Shown here: positions 11,913 through 19,946 of the stretch, in pieces
Layout: every line of letters begins with the position of its first letter
How positions within the stretch are numbered: position 1 is the stretch's first letter
Assembly: GCF_017815535.1 (NCBI RefSeq)
Contig: NZ_CP072596.1
Coordinates: 558,001 to 622,000, forward strand
DNA: 64,000 nt
Reading direction: 5' to 3'
From: Tessaracoccus sp. MC1865
GTDB taxonomy: Bacteria > Actinomycetota > Actinomycetes > Propionibacteriales > Propionibacteriaceae
Program-made: the position numbers and the translations under genes
Notes under the pieces: model-generated
The model's input: the letters and a program-made list of their open reading frames with translations, nothing else
Databases searched by the model: none
What the model was told of the DNA's origin: nothing

Positions 11913-12272
11913 ATGAAGCTCAAGGTGACCGTCAACCAGACGGAGTACGAAATCGATGTCGAGATCGAGGAGGAGGAGCGTCCCGGTCTGGGGCCGATCG
12001 TGATCGGCGTCAACGCAGGCTCCAACCCCATCCCGACGAAGGCCTCGGTCAGCGCTGTCAGCTCCAACGCTGTCGTCGCGCCCCTGGCGGGGTCCGTCGC
12101 ACGAATCCTCGTCGCTGAAGGCGACGAGATCGAATCCGGCCAGGTGCTGCTGGTGCTCGAGGCCATGAAGATGGAGACCGAGATCACGGCCCCCACGGCC
12201 GGCAAGGTCGCCAGCATCCTCGTCGCCCCGGGCGACGCGGTGCAGGGCGGCCAGGCCCTCATCGAGTTCTAG
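11913..12272 (+). CDS. Transcarboxylase 1.3S biotin carboxyl carrier subunit
   Basis: Biotinyl carrier of 119 aa shuttling carboxyl between the 12S and 5S subunits. The C-terminal biotinyl domain carries [11 protein letters not shown], with K86 as the biotin attachment site. An N-terminal segment ([22 protein letters not shown]) is used for docking in the known Propionibacterium enzyme. A linker rich in Ala, Pro and Ser lies between. The length agrees with the known 123-aa protein. A strong AAGGAGACA site lies before the ATG. It is the last gene of the operon and is followed by a strong terminator. Confidence 0.95.
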   Translation: MKLKVTVNQTEYEIDVEIEEEERPGLGPIVIGVNAGSNPIPTKASVSAVSSNAVVAPLAGSVARILVAEGDEIESGQVLLVLEAMKMETEITAPTAGKVASILVAPGDAVQGGQALIEF

Positions 12273-12282
12273 CCGACGCAGC

Positions 12283-12316
12283 GACGGGCGCCCCACCTTC
12301 GGGTGGGGCGCCCGTC
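12283..12316 (+). terminator. Terminator of the transcarboxylase operon
   Basis: Perfect 15-bp GC-rich stem (12283-12297 with 12302-12316) closed by a stable TTCG tetraloop, 10 nt after the 1.3S stop codon. Confidence 0.93.
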
Positions 12317-12367
12317 GTGCATTGTGGGCTTGGATAAGGTTGCCCCAGATCGAGATGAGGAGATCGC

Positions 12368-13816
12368 GTGAGCGACGACAGAACTGGCGAACCGACAAAC
12401 CCCAGGCCGGTTGAGGGGTTGCCGTTCGACGAGGAGACCCTCGTCGCGCTGCCATCGCCTGACCCCTCCGCGCCCGTCGACCGGGCCGACGTCATCGGTG
12501 AGGGGGGCCGCTGGGTCGCGGGCTGGGCCGGCCGCCTGATCCTCATGGCCGCCGCACTGTTCGTCATCGGCTGGCTGGCCGCCCGGTTCTGGGACGGCAT
12601 TCTCCCCGTCGTGCTCGCGCTCCTGTTCGCCTCGGTCCTGTGGCCCGTCACCGCCTGGCTGAAGGGCCGCGGGGTGCCGTACGTCGCCGGCGCCGCCATC
12701 TCACTGCTCGGCGGCTTCGGCGCCCTCGCCGGGCTCATCTGGTTGATCGCCCCCAGCATCGCGTCGCAGTGGTCCACCCTGTCCGGCCAAGCCATCAAGG
12801 GGGTCCGGCAGCTGCAGGACTGGGCCGCCGGCCCGCCCCTCAACATCCGCGACGAGCAGCTCAACAGCTGGATCGACCAGGGCCTCAACTGGGTCCAGGG
12901 CAGGAGCGGCGAGTTGGTGGGGCAGGCGCTCAACGTGGGCGGCTCCATCGGCAGTGCCATCGTCACGCTGCTGCTGACGCTCGTGCTGACGTTCTTCTTC
13001 CTCAAGGACGGCCACGGGTTCCTGGCCTTCACCCGTCGCGTCGTGGGCCGCAAGGCCGGGTTCCACGCCACGGAACTGCTCACCCGGCTGTGGACCACCC
13101 TGTCCGGCTACGTCCGCACGCAGGCCATCGTCAGCTTCGTCGACGCGGTCTTCATCGGTCTGGGCCTCCTGGTGCTCGGGGTGCCGTTGGCGTTCCCCCT
13201 GGCCGTGATCACGTTCATGGCGGGCTTCATCCCGATGGTCGGTGCCATCACGGCCGGCGTGCTCGCAGTACTCGTCGCGCTCGTATCCGGCGGCATCTAC
13301 ACCGCCCTGTTCACCCTCATCCTGATCCTCGCGGTGCAGCAGTTGGAGGGCAACGTCCTCCAGCCCGTGCTCCAGTCCCGGGTCATGCAGCTCCACCCGG
13401 TCATCGTGCTCCTCGCAGTGCTGCTGGGCGGCGTCTGGGGCGGCATCATCGGCGCCTTCCTCGCAGTTCCGGTGGCGGCTTCCATCGCCGTGGTGATGCG
13501 CTACCTGGGAGACCTGATCGACCTGCGCACCGGAGACCGGGGTGCTGAGGACATCCGCTGGGCCACCGACGACGGGCACACCGTCGCCTTCGAGGGCGAG
13601 CAGCACGCCGCGTTCTTCCGCGCCCTGGTGCGCCGCCGCACCGCCCGCCGCGAGGTGGAGGAGGGCACTGCGCGTGCCACCGTGGAGCTTCCCGACGGCG
13701 AGGTGGCCCGCGTCGACGGCACCGGCTGGCTCGGCAAGCTCATGCGCCGCCGCCCACTCGAGGGCACTCCGGATCCGAAGGAGCAACTGGGCCCGGAGGA
13801 GCCCCAGGACCGGTAG
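12368..13816 (+). CDS. AI-2E family membrane transporter
   Basis: Integral membrane protein of 482 aa in the AI-2E (PerM/TqsA) family. An acidic N-terminal cytosolic segment (residues 1-50) precedes paired spans (LILMAAALFVIGWLAARF, GILPVVLALLFASVLWPV), an amphipathic region and a C-terminal bundle. The bundle holds GFIPMVGAITAGVLAVLVALV and the family signature QQLEGNVLQPVLQSRVMQLHPVIVLLAVLLGGVWGGIIGAFLAVPVAA. A charged tail of about 100 residues follows. Family members export autoinducer-2 or act as Na+/H+ antiporters; the substrate is not predictable. GTG start with a GAGGAG site nine bases upstream. Confidence 0.88.
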   Translation: MSDDRTGEPTNPRPVEGLPFDEETLVALPSPDPSAPVDRADVIGEGGRWVAGWAGRLILMAAALFVIGWLAARFWDGILPVVLALLFASVLWPVTAWLKGRGVPYVAGAAISLLGGFGALAGLIWLIAPSIASQWSTLSGQAIKGVRQLQDWAAGPPLNIRDEQLNSWIDQGLNWVQGRSGELVGQALNVGGSIGSAIVTLLLTLVLTFFFLKDGHGFLAFTRRVVGRKAGFHATELLTRLWTTLSGYVRTQAIVSFVDAVFIGLGLLVLGVPLAFPLAVITFMAGFIPMVGAITAGVLAVLVALVSGGIYTALFTLILILAVQQLEGNVLQPVLQSRVMQLHPVIVLLAVLLGGVWGGIIGAFLAVPVAASIAVVMRYLGDLIDLRTGDRGAEDIRWATDDGHTVAFEGEQHAAFFRALVRRRTARREVEEGTARATVELPDGEVARVDGTGWLGKLMRRRPLEGTPDPKEQLGPEEPQDR

Positions 13817-13825
13817 ACCGCAGAA

Positions 13826-13840
13826 AGCCGCAGTGCGGCT
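13826..13840. terminator. Small hairpin after the AI-2E gene
   Basis: AGCCGC at 13826-13831 pairs with GCGGCT at 13835-13840, giving a compact 6-bp stem 10 nt after the stop. It may act as a weak terminator. Confidence 0.4.
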
Positions 13841-13916
13841 GAGCGTTTGGGTAAATCGCCTTGACGGGGCCCGGGACCGCCAGGAAGCCGTCGTCAGGCC
13901 ACATCCGCTCCGCACA

Positions 13917-13956
13917 CTGCTGGGTTTATGCCTGAGGACGGCGCCAAACCCAGCAC
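13917..13956. repeat. REP-like intergenic palindrome, copy A
   Basis: Imperfect palindrome with a 10-bp outer stem (TGCTGGGTTT 13918-13927, AAACCCAGCA 13946-13955) and an inner GCC/GGC pair (13930-13932, 13940-13942). The same TGCTG-x-x-TTT-x-x-x-GCC pattern recurs at 19173-19214 and 19239-19280. The copy lies between two convergent genes, the usual place for REP elements. Confidence 0.55.
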
Positions 13957-13982
13957 TGAGTCTGGACCTCGGAACGAATTGC

Positions 13983-14726
13983 TCAGGCGGTGCGGTGCAC
14001 CTTGTGCGACGCGGCCTGGGCCCGCGGGCGGATCGCAAGGCGGTCGATGTTCACGTGCGACGGCCTGGTGGCCATGAACACGATCACGTCCGCCACGTCG
14101 TCGGCTGTCAGCGGCTCCGCGACGCCGGCGTACACCTTGTCCGCCCGCTCACGGTCGCCGTCGAAGCGGGTGAGCGCGAACTCCTCGGTCTGCACCATGC
14201 CGGGGGCGATCTCGGTGATTCGCACGGGCTGGTCGAACAGTTCCAGCCGCAGCGACTCGACGACGGCGCGCTCGCCGGCCTTCGCGGCGCAGTAGCCCGC
14301 GCCTCCCTCGTAGCCGGCGTCTGCAGCCAGGGACGTCACGAACACGATCACGCCTTCGGCGGCCACCAGCGCCGGCAGCAGGGCCTTGGTGACGCGGGCG
14401 GTGCCGATGGTGTTGGTCGCGATCATCGTCGCCCACCTGTCCAGGTCGGCTTCGGCGACGGGTTCCAGTCCCAGGGCGCCGCCCGCGTTGTTGACCAGCA
14501 CGTCGAGCCGGTCGCCGACGGCCGCAGCGAGGCGGGTCACGTCGTCGTCCGAGGTGATGTCGCACACCACGGCGGAGCCGCCGATCTCCTGGGCCAGCGC
14601 GACGATGCGGTCTTCACGGCGTGCGGCGCAGATGACGCGGTAGCCCGCGGCGGCGAGTTGGCGGGCGGTGGCGGCTCCAATGCCCGAGCTGGCACCGGTG
14701 ACGAGAGCAGTCTTCATGCCTGTCAC
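13983..14726 (-). CDS. SDR-family NAD(P)-dependent oxidoreductase
   Basis: Short-chain dehydrogenase of 247 aa. The Rossmann TGASSGIG motif is at residues 10-17, NNAGGALGLEPV is the NNAG motif, and VIVFVTSLA carries the catalytic Ser. GAGYCAAKAGERAVVESL is the YxxxK catalytic pair, and ITEIAPGMVQTEEF the PG loop. An acidic residue is missing after the glycine motif (VICAARRED), which suggests NADP preference. The closest pattern is the YdfG/serine 3-dehydrogenase group, but the substrate is unknown. The start is a GTG at 14726 with GGGAA six bases upstream; ATG 14717 is the alternative. Confidence 0.88.
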   Translation of the reverse strand: MTGMKTALVTGASSGIGAATARQLAAAGYRVICAARREDRIVALAQEIGGSAVVCDITSDDDVTRLAAAVGDRLDVLVNNAGGALGLEPVAEADLDRWATMIATNTIGTARVTKALLPALVAAEGVIVFVTSLAADAGYEGGAGYCAAKAGERAVVESLRLELFDQPVRITEIAPGMVQTEEFALTRFDGDRERADKVYAGVAEPLTADDVADVIVFMATRPSHVNIDRLAIRPRAQAASHKVHRTA

Positions 14727-14760
14727 TGTATTCCCAGTGGCGGGGGGTGCGACGAGGGGG

Positions 14761-15621
14761 TCAGCGTCTCGCGGCGCGCCAACCGGCGGCCTCAGCGTCT
14801 TCGGGGGTGCAGAACCAACGCTCGCCGTAGGACTCGTTGATCTTCGTGTCGTCGTAGTGCTGTTGCCCCGGCTGGTGGTAGATGTGTTCTCCCTCGCGGT
14901 TGATGTTGCCCTTGATCAGGCAGTCCTGCGAGGAGACGCCCGCGGGCGGCTGCGCCGGCGCGACGGGTTCGGCGGGGGTTTCGACGGAGGGTGGCCCCGC
15001 GTCGCAGGTCTCGCCCCACACGCCGAGGCCCTGTTCCCAGGCGTCTGCCTGGGCAGCCAGGTGGTCCGCGACATAGGCATAGGGGGCGGCATACGTGTAC
15101 TCGCGGCCCAGACCGCGCGCGATGATCTCTTCGGCGACATTGACGCCGTCGGCCGTGAAGACGTGGCGCAGCAACCGGTTGTAGCGGTCTGTGTCGCCCT
15201 GGGTGGGATCGAATTCGATGTGCACATCGCGCGACTGCACCAGCGACTGCATGGCGCTCGCCGCTTCCTGATAGCCGCAGTCGCCGCGTTCCGGGGTGTC
15301 GATCCCGATGACGCGGATGCGGGTCCGCTCGCCGTCGATCAGCACGTCGATGGTGTCGCCGTCGATAACGCCCGCCACCGGCACGAGGTCGCCCACGACG
15401 GCGTCCGCCGAAGGCCCTTCCGTCGGGCTGGCGCTGATGGTGTCGGGATCCGGGGCCTCCGCTTCCTCAGTGACCACCGGGGTGCCGGGCTGGGACGCGG
15501 GGGGCGTCTCCACCTCCGCCGTCGTCACCTGCGCGGTCTCCACCCCCGGCGAATCGATGGACGGGCCGGGGAAGCAGCCGCTCAGCAGAAGCAGGCAGAG
15601 CAACGCAGGCCCCACGAACAC
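14761..15621 (-). CDS. Secreted thermonuclease-like lipoprotein (SNase domain)
   Basis: Predicted exported nuclease of about 286 aa. A hydrophobic signal ends in LLLLSGC (lipobox). A Glu/Pro/Thr-rich spacer follows, then a staphylococcal-nuclease domain: VAGVIDGDTIDVLIDGERTRIRVIGIDTPERGDCGYQEA (Ca-binding Asp and catalytic Arg/Glu region), then DRYNRLLRHVFTADGVNVAEEIIARGLGREY. A C-terminal region (HIYHQPGQQHYDDTKINESYGERWFCTPEDAEAAGWRAAR) matches the short domain often found after secreted SNase and HNH nucleases. The first usable start codons (GTG at 15621 or 15615) lie inside the gpmA terminator hairpin, and the Arg pair expected in the signal n-region is just upstream. The start is therefore uncertain. 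Confidence 0.8.
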   Translation of the reverse strand: MFVGPALLCLLLLSGCFPGPSIDSPGVETAQVTTAEVETPPASQPGTPVVTEEAEAPDPDTISASPTEGPSADAVVGDLVPVAGVIDGDTIDVLIDGERTRIRVIGIDTPERGDCGYQEAASAMQSLVQSRDVHIEFDPTQGDTDRYNRLLRHVFTADGVNVAEEIIARGLGREYTYAAPYAYVADHLAAQADAWEQGLGVWGETCDAGPPSVETPAEPVAPAQPPAGVSSQDCLIKGNINREGEHIYHQPGQQHYDDTKINESYGERWFCTPEDAEAAGWRAARR

Positions 15622-15632
15622 GTGGGGCCTGC
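15605..15632 (-). terminator. gpmA terminator overlapping the SNase gene start
   Basis: Perfect 12-bp stem (15605-15616 with 15621-15632) and a 4-nt loop, 22 nt downstream of the gpmA stop codon on the minus strand. The candidate GTG start codons of the next gene lie in the loop and 3' arm. Confidence 0.85.
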
Positions 15633-15653
15633 GAGTGAGATGCGGAGTGGTGA

Positions 15654-16403
15654 TTACTTCTTGCCCTGGTTCTTGACAGCCTCGATGGACGCCTTGGCGG
15701 CCTCGGGGTCGAGGTACCGGCCGCCGGGGGTGACAGGCTTGAAGTCCTCGTCCAGTTCGTAGTAGAGCGGGATACCGGTGGGGATGTTCAGGCCGGCGAT
15801 GTCCTCGTCGGAGATGCCGTCGAGGTGCTTGACCAGCGCGCGCAGCGAGTTGCCGTGAGCGGTGATCAGCACCGTCTTGCCCTCGGCCAGGTCCGGCACG
15901 ATGTGCGCTTCCCAGTAGGGCAGCAGCCGGGCCACGACGTCCTTGAGGCACTCGGTGCGGGGACGGTCAGCCTCCGGGATGTCCGAGTAGCGCGGGTCGT
16001 GGTGCTGGCTGAACTCGTCGTCGACGTCGATGGGCGGCGGCGGCGTGTCGTAGCTACGGCGCCACAGCATGAACTGCTCCTCGCCGTACTGCTCCAGCGT
16101 CTGCGCCTTGTCCTTGCCCTGCAGAGCGCCGTAGTGGCGCTCGTTCAGGCGCCAGTTGCGCTTGACCGGGATCCAGTGGCGGTCGCAACCATCCAGCGCC
16201 AGGTAGGCGGTGTGGATGGCGCGGCGCAACAGGGAGGTGTGCAGAATATCCGGGAGGAGCCCCTCCTGCTTGAGCAGTTCGGCGGCCTTCTTGCCCTCCG
16301 CAATGCCCTTTTCATTGATGTCGACGTCCACCCAGCCGGTGAACAGGTTCTTCGCGTTCCATTCGCTCTCGCCGTGACGGAGCAGGATCAGCTTCGCAGT
16401 CAT
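15654..16403 (-). CDS. gpmA: 2,3-bisphosphoglycerate-dependent phosphoglycerate mutase
   Basis: Glycolytic enzyme of 249 aa interconverting 3- and 2-phosphoglycerate. The N-terminus [20 protein letters not shown] holds the phospho-His motif [44 protein letters not shown] and [25 protein letters not shown] are family-typical, the latter with the second catalytic His. The length equals that of the E. coli enzyme. The ATG at 16403 gives the canonical start just before the RHG motif. It lies downstream of phoU on the same strand with a 43-nt gap. Confidence 0.96.
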   Translation of the reverse strand: MTAKLILLRHGESEWNAKNLFTGWVDVDINEKGIAEGKKAAELLKQEGLLPDILHTSLLRRAIHTAYLALDGCDRHWIPVKRNWRLNERHYGALQGKDKAQTLEQYGEEQFMLWRRSYDTPPPPIDVDDEFSQHHDPRYSDIPEADRPRTECLKDVVARLLPYWEAHIVPDLAEGKTVLITAHGNSLRALVKHLDGISDEDIAGLNIPTGIPLYYELDEDFKPVTPGGRYLDPEAAKASIEAVKNQGKK

Positions 16404-16446
16404 ACGCCCAACATTAGCGGCGACACCCCTGCCGTGCTCAGCCGGG

Positions 16447-17112
16447 TCAGGCGTTGGGCCACTCTTCACCCTCGGGGATCTCCCCGGTGATGATGTAGAT
16501 CACGCGGCGACCCACGGCGACGGCGTGGTCCGAGAAGCGCTCGAAGTAGCGGCCGAGCAGCGCAACGTCCACGGCGCCCTCGACGCTGATCTCCGAGCCT
16601 TCCTTGAAGATCTCGGTGAAGTGGTCGCGACGCAGGTCGTCCATGCGGGAGTCGATGGTGGCCAGCGTCTGGGCGCCCTTGGCGTCGCGCTCCGCCAGCG
16701 ACAAGCGGGCCACGTCGATGACCTCTTCGGCGATCTTCGCCATCTCGCGGAAGTTCGGCTCAAAACGCTCCGGGACGGCGTGGGCCGGGTAACGCAGGCG
16801 GGCGATCTTGGCGATGTGCGCGGCCAGATCCCCCATGCGGGCGAGTTCGAACACGACGCGGATGGCCGACACGATGGTGCGAAGCTCGCCGGCGACGGGC
16901 GCCTGGAGCGCGAGCAGGCTCAGGCACTGGAACTCGAGCTCCTCGTGCATCTTGTCCAGTTGCGCGTCATTGGTGATGACGGCTTCCGCGCGGCCCAGGT
17001 CTGCCGTGAGCAGCGCCTCGGAACTCTCGATGATGGCGACCTCGACGAGATCTGCCATATGAACGAGGCTGTCCAGGACGGAATTAAGTTCCTCATGGTA
17101 GCTGGTACGCAT
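16447..17112 (-). CDS. phoU: Phosphate transport/signalling regulator PhoU
   Basis: All-helical protein of 221 aa with two PhoU repeats. Each carries an E/DxxxD metal cluster (for example [18 protein letters not shown] and [23 protein letters not shown]). It restrains the phosphate-sensing kinase when phosphate is plentiful. The start [24 protein letters not shown] is standard. ATG 17112 is chosen because AAGGAG lies nine bases upstream. It is divergent from the SenX3/RegX3 pair, the arrangement also seen in Streptomyces and Mycobacterium, with a PHO box between. Confidence 0.95.
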   Translation of the reverse strand: MRTSYHEELNSVLDSLVHMADLVEVAIIESSEALLTADLGRAEAVITNDAQLDKMHEELEFQCLSLLALQAPVAGELRTIVSAIRVVFELARMGDLAAHIAKIARLRYPAHAVPERFEPNFREMAKIAEEVIDVARLSLAERDAKGAQTLATIDSRMDDLRRDHFTEIFKEGSEISVEGAVDVALLGRYFERFSDHAVAVGRRVIYIITGEIPEGEEWPNA

Positions 17113-17202
17113 TCTGCGGTACTCCTTTGTCACGGTTGCCCCGAGTCTAGCTGGACACCCTTCCTGCCCGAGGCTAGGGCGTCTACCTAGCTGGACGTGT
17201 CA

Positions 17203-17235
17203 TCTCGGTGAATGAACGGTGAACGGCAGGTGAAG
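17203..17235 (-). promoter_or_regulatory. PHO box: three 11-bp direct-repeat units
   Basis: On the minus strand three units follow each other exactly every 11 bp: CTTCACC, GTTCACC and ATTCACC, each followed by four bases (plus-strand GGTGAAN at 17207, 17218 and 17229). This is the layout of the Streptomyces PHO box, whose 11-nt units begin GTTCACC. It sits between divergent phoU and senX3/regX3, so binding by the response regulator could control both. Confidence 0.8.
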
Positions 17236-17306
17236 GATCGGTACCACGTCTCGGATCGGCCCGTTCCGGGTTGTCTGATGACCTGGCCAATCGCGCTGCG
17301 CCCCAT

Positions 17307-18494
17307 ATGATGTGGCACATGCATCCCGCGGTCGCAGGCCTCATTGGGGCCTTCCTGGCCCTGGTGGTGGTGACGTTCGTCCTGCTGATCCGCCGGGGCC
17401 TTGCGCGTCGCCGGCTGCTGGAGGCCCAGGGCCGCGTCGAGGCCAGCGAGGAGCTGCGCATCGTGATGGACCTGCTCCGTTCCGGCGCCATGCTGGTGGG
17501 GCCCCATGACGAGATCCTGCACGTCAACGAGCCTGGCATCGTGCTCAACCTCGCGCGGGGGAGCCGCGTGGGATTCGCCGCTCTGCTGGAGAAGGTCCGG
17601 GAGGTCCGCGCCAGCGGCACCATGTACCGCGGCCCCATCCGGCGGGAGGTGCACCCCGGCGCCGAGGCCCTCGAGCTGGAGGCGCGCGTCGCGCCCATGG
17701 GCGACGACCTGGTGCTCGTGATCGCCGACGACGAGTCGACGCAGCGCCGCGTCGAGGCCGTGCGCCGCGACTTCGTGGCCAACATCTCGCACGAACTCAA
17801 GACACCCATCGGTGCGCTCAGCGTGCTGGCGGAGGCCGTGGAGGCGGCCAGCGACGACCCGGACGCCGTGCAGCGGTTCGCCGGTCGCCTGCAGCATGAG
17901 TCGTCGCGGCTGGCGCAGCTGGTCAACCAGATCATCGACCTGTCACGCCTCCAGTCGGAAGACCCCATGCTCAGCCGCGAGATCGTCGACGTGCACGAGG
18001 TGGTTACAGAGGCGGTGAGCCGCTCCCGGGCCCGCGCGGAGAAGCGCGGGGTCAGCCTCATCGTCGCGCGCACGGCGCACACCTACGTCGTCGGCGACAG
18101 GTGGCAGCTGGCAGACGCAGTTAGCAACCTGGTGCAGAACGCCATCAACTACTCCCACGAGCAGGCCCGGGTTACGCTGAGCATCCTGCAGGTCACCGCG
18201 GAGGGGGACCGGTTCGTCGACATCAAGGTCTCCGACAACGGCATCGGCATCAGCGCGGAGGAGCAGGAGCGCATCTTCGAGCGCTTCTACCGCGTGGACT
18301 ACGGCCGCTCGCGGGACGCTGGCGGCACCGGGCTGGGCCTCAGTATCGTTCGCCACATCGCCCTGGCCCACGGGGGGTCCATCCGTGTCTGGTCCAGGCT
18401 CGGGCAGGGATCCACCTTCACCTTGAGACTTCCGGCCTATCTCGGGCCTGATCCACTAGACACCGCCCTGGCGGAGGAGGAATTTGCGCTGTGA
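17307..18494 (+). CDS. senX3: Phosphate-sensing histidine kinase (SenX3/PhoR type)
   Basis: Sensor kinase of about 395 aa. One N-terminal membrane segment (AVAGLIGAFLALVVVTFVLLI) is followed by a PAS-like region (residues about 50-135). The HisKA motif DFVANISHELKTPIG has phospho-acceptor H162. N-box LVQNAINYSH, then VSDNGIGISAEEQERIFERFYRVD and GTGLGLSIVRHIALAHGG follow in the HATPase. A short N-terminus with one or two spans is typical of SenX3/PhoR. The start is uncertain (ATG 17307, 17310 or 17319; no clear ribosome site). Its 3' end overlaps regX3 by 4 nt. Confidence 0.9.
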   Translation: MMWHMHPAVAGLIGAFLALVVVTFVLLIRRGLARRRLLEAQGRVEASEELRIVMDLLRSGAMLVGPHDEILHVNEPGIVLNLARGSRVGFAALLEKVREVRASGTMYRGPIRREVHPGAEALELEARVAPMGDDLVLVIADDESTQRRVEAVRRDFVANISHELKTPIGALSVLAEAVEAASDDPDAVQRFAGRLQHESSRLAQLVNQIIDLSRLQSEDPMLSREIVDVHEVVTEAVSRSRARAEKRGVSLIVARTAHTYVVGDRWQLADAVSNLVQNAINYSHEQARVTLSILQVTAEGDRFVDIKVSDNGIGISAEEQERIFERFYRVDYGRSRDAGGTGLGLSIVRHIALAHGGSIRVWSRLGQGSTFTLRLPAYLGPDPLDTALAEEEFAL

Positions 18495-19168
18495 CCCGCA
18501 TCCTGATCATCGAGGACGAGGACTCGTACCGCGACGCCACCAGCTTCATGCTGAGGAAGGAAGGCTTCGACGTCGTGACCGCGGCCGATGGCGCGGAGGG
18601 ACTGGCCGAGTATGACAAGAACGGGGCCGACCTCGTGCTCCTCGACCTCATGATGCCGGGCATCCCGGGCGTCGAGGTCTGCCGCCAACTGCGCTCCCGC
18701 GGCAACGTCGCGATCGTGATGGTCACCGCCCGCGACTCCGAGGTGGACAAGGTGGTGGGCCTCGAACTGGGTGCCGACGACTACGTCACCAAGCCGTTCA
18801 GCCACCGCGAGCTGGTGGCCCGCATCCGTGCGGTGCTGCGCCGCGGCATGGACCAGGTGCTGCTGCCCGAGGTGGTGGAGGTGGAGGGCGTCCGCATCGA
18901 CGTCGAGCGCCACCAGGTCACCGTCGACGGCGAGGACGTGCGGTTCGCGCTGCGCGAGTTCGAGCTCCTCGAACTGCTGGTGCGCAACGCGGGCCGGGTG
19001 ATGACCCGCGGCCAGCTGATCGACCGGATCTGGGGCAGCGACTACGTCGGCGACACCAAGACCCTCGACGTGCACATCAAGCGCCTGCGCTCGAAGATCG
19101 AGAAGGACCCGTCCGAACCGCGGCGTCTGATCACGGTGCGCGGCCTGGGCTACAAGTACGAGGGCTGA
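18491..19168 (+). CDS. regX3: OmpR-family response regulator (RegX3/PhoP type)
   Basis: Regulator of 225 aa. The receiver has EDED acidic residues (8-11), phospho-acceptor D52 in LLDLMMPG and the Lys in DDYVTKPFS. The winged-helix DNA-binding domain (about 130-225) holds FALREFELLELLVRNAGRVMTRGQLIDRIWG and KTLDVHIKRLRSKIEKDP. GTG start overlaps the kinase stop. Together with phoU and the PHO box this is the phosphate-starvation regulon switch of actinobacteria. Confidence 0.93.
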   Translation: MTRILIIEDEDSYRDATSFMLRKEGFDVVTAADGAEGLAEYDKNGADLVLLDLMMPGIPGVEVCRQLRSRGNVAIVMVTARDSEVDKVVGLELGADDYVTKPFSHRELVARIRAVLRRGMDQVLLPEVVEVEGVRIDVERHQVTVDGEDVRFALREFELLELLVRNAGRVMTRGQLIDRIWGSDYVGDTKTLDVHIKRLRSKIEKDPSEPRRLITVRGLGYKYEG

Positions 19169-19172
19169 CGCG

Positions 19173-19214
19173 GGTGCTGGGTTTGTAGCCGCCAGTGGAC
19201 CTGAGTCCAGCACC
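19173..19214. repeat. REP-like palindrome, copy B
   Basis: An 8-bp perfect stem (GGTGCTGG 19173-19180 with CCAGCACC 19207-19214) starts 4 nt after the regX3 stop. It shares TGCTGGGTTT with copy A and may also end regX3 transcripts. Confidence 0.5.
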
Positions 19215-19238
19215 GCACACCCAGAGGCGCTTCGCTCG

Positions 19239-19280
19239 CTGCTGACTTTGATGCCAAGTGCGGCATCATATCCAGCAGTG
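19239..19280. repeat. REP-like palindrome, copy C
   Basis: Outer stem CTGCTG (19239-19244) with CAGCAG (19273-19278), inner stem GATGCC (19250-19255) with GGCATC (19262-19267). It follows copy B after 24 nt, in the gap between convergent regX3 and lpqE. It has the same overall plan as copy A. Confidence 0.5.
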
Positions 19281-19298
19281 CCGCGGTCCGAGGGGAGG

Positions 19299-19787
19299 TC
19301 AGCCAGCGTTGGAGAACGCCTCGGAGAAGTCCTCGTGCTCGGAGCTCATGACCGGCGTGTGGACCTTCAGGCTGGTGCCGCCGTCGAAGGTGACCGTCAC
19401 CTCTGCCAGCCGACCGAGTGCCAGGTCCGGGTTGGAGAAGGCCGTCTCCGAACCGTCGAGGTAGACGGAGTTGCCACGCGGGATCGACGCGGTGAAACCG
19501 AGATCCACGGGCTCCCCGTACTGCTCGAAGCCCTCCTCGGCGGCCACCGTGATGCCGGTCACCTCCGCGGCCTCGTCGCGGGAGTGGATGCCGCCGAGCA
19601 GCACCGCCTCACCCGCGTCGTCCGCCACGATGACGATGTTGCGGATCTTGTAGCCGTTGTCCTCGGCCTGCACGCCTGCGGCCGGCGGGGAATCCGGGAC
19701 CCAGCCAGCGCGGGTGCAGGCGCTCATCGAAAAGGCGAGTGCTGCGGCGACGGTGATGGCCGCGAAACGGCGCACGGGCTTGGTCAT
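19299..19787 (-). CDS. lpqE: LpqE-like lipoprotein
   Basis: Exported lipoprotein of 162 aa. The signal MTKPVRRFAAITVAAALAFSMSAC ends in a lipobox Cys (residue 24). The mature part is a beta-rich domain: GYKIRNIVIVADDAGEAVLLGGIHSRDEAAEVTGITV, then VTVTFDGGTSLKVHTPVMSS, a PCuAC-like or immunoglobulin-like fold by appearance. The name rests on position: LpqE lies divergent from carD in mycobacteria, as here. ATG 19787 has GGAGG upstream. The function is unknown. Confidence 0.75.
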   Translation of the reverse strand: MTKPVRRFAAITVAAALAFSMSACTRAGWVPDSPPAAGVQAEDNGYKIRNIVIVADDAGEAVLLGGIHSRDEAAEVTGITVAAEEGFEQYGEPVDLGFTASIPRGNSVYLDGSETAFSNPDLALGRLAEVTVTFDGGTSLKVHTPVMSSEHEDFSEAFSNAG

Positions 19788-19913
19788 GGGTCCTCCGGTC
19801 AGGGGCATGCGTGAGCACATAGTAACCAGTCTCCGCACCAGGTGCGACCCTCTCTCCGCGTTTGCGGACCCCGTCCGTTACGGGCAGAGGCCCCGGGTGT
19901 ATAGGGAGCCTGC

Positions 19914-19919
19914 TAGAAT
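19914..19919 (+). promoter_or_regulatory. carD promoter, extended -10
   Basis: TGCTAGAAT gives an extended -10 (TGN then TAGAAT at 19914-19919) 27 nt before the carD start codon. No convincing -35 is visible, as expected for extended -10 promoters. Confidence 0.55.
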
Positions 19920-19946
19920 TGTCTGTGGAAAGGTGGTCTTCAAGAT

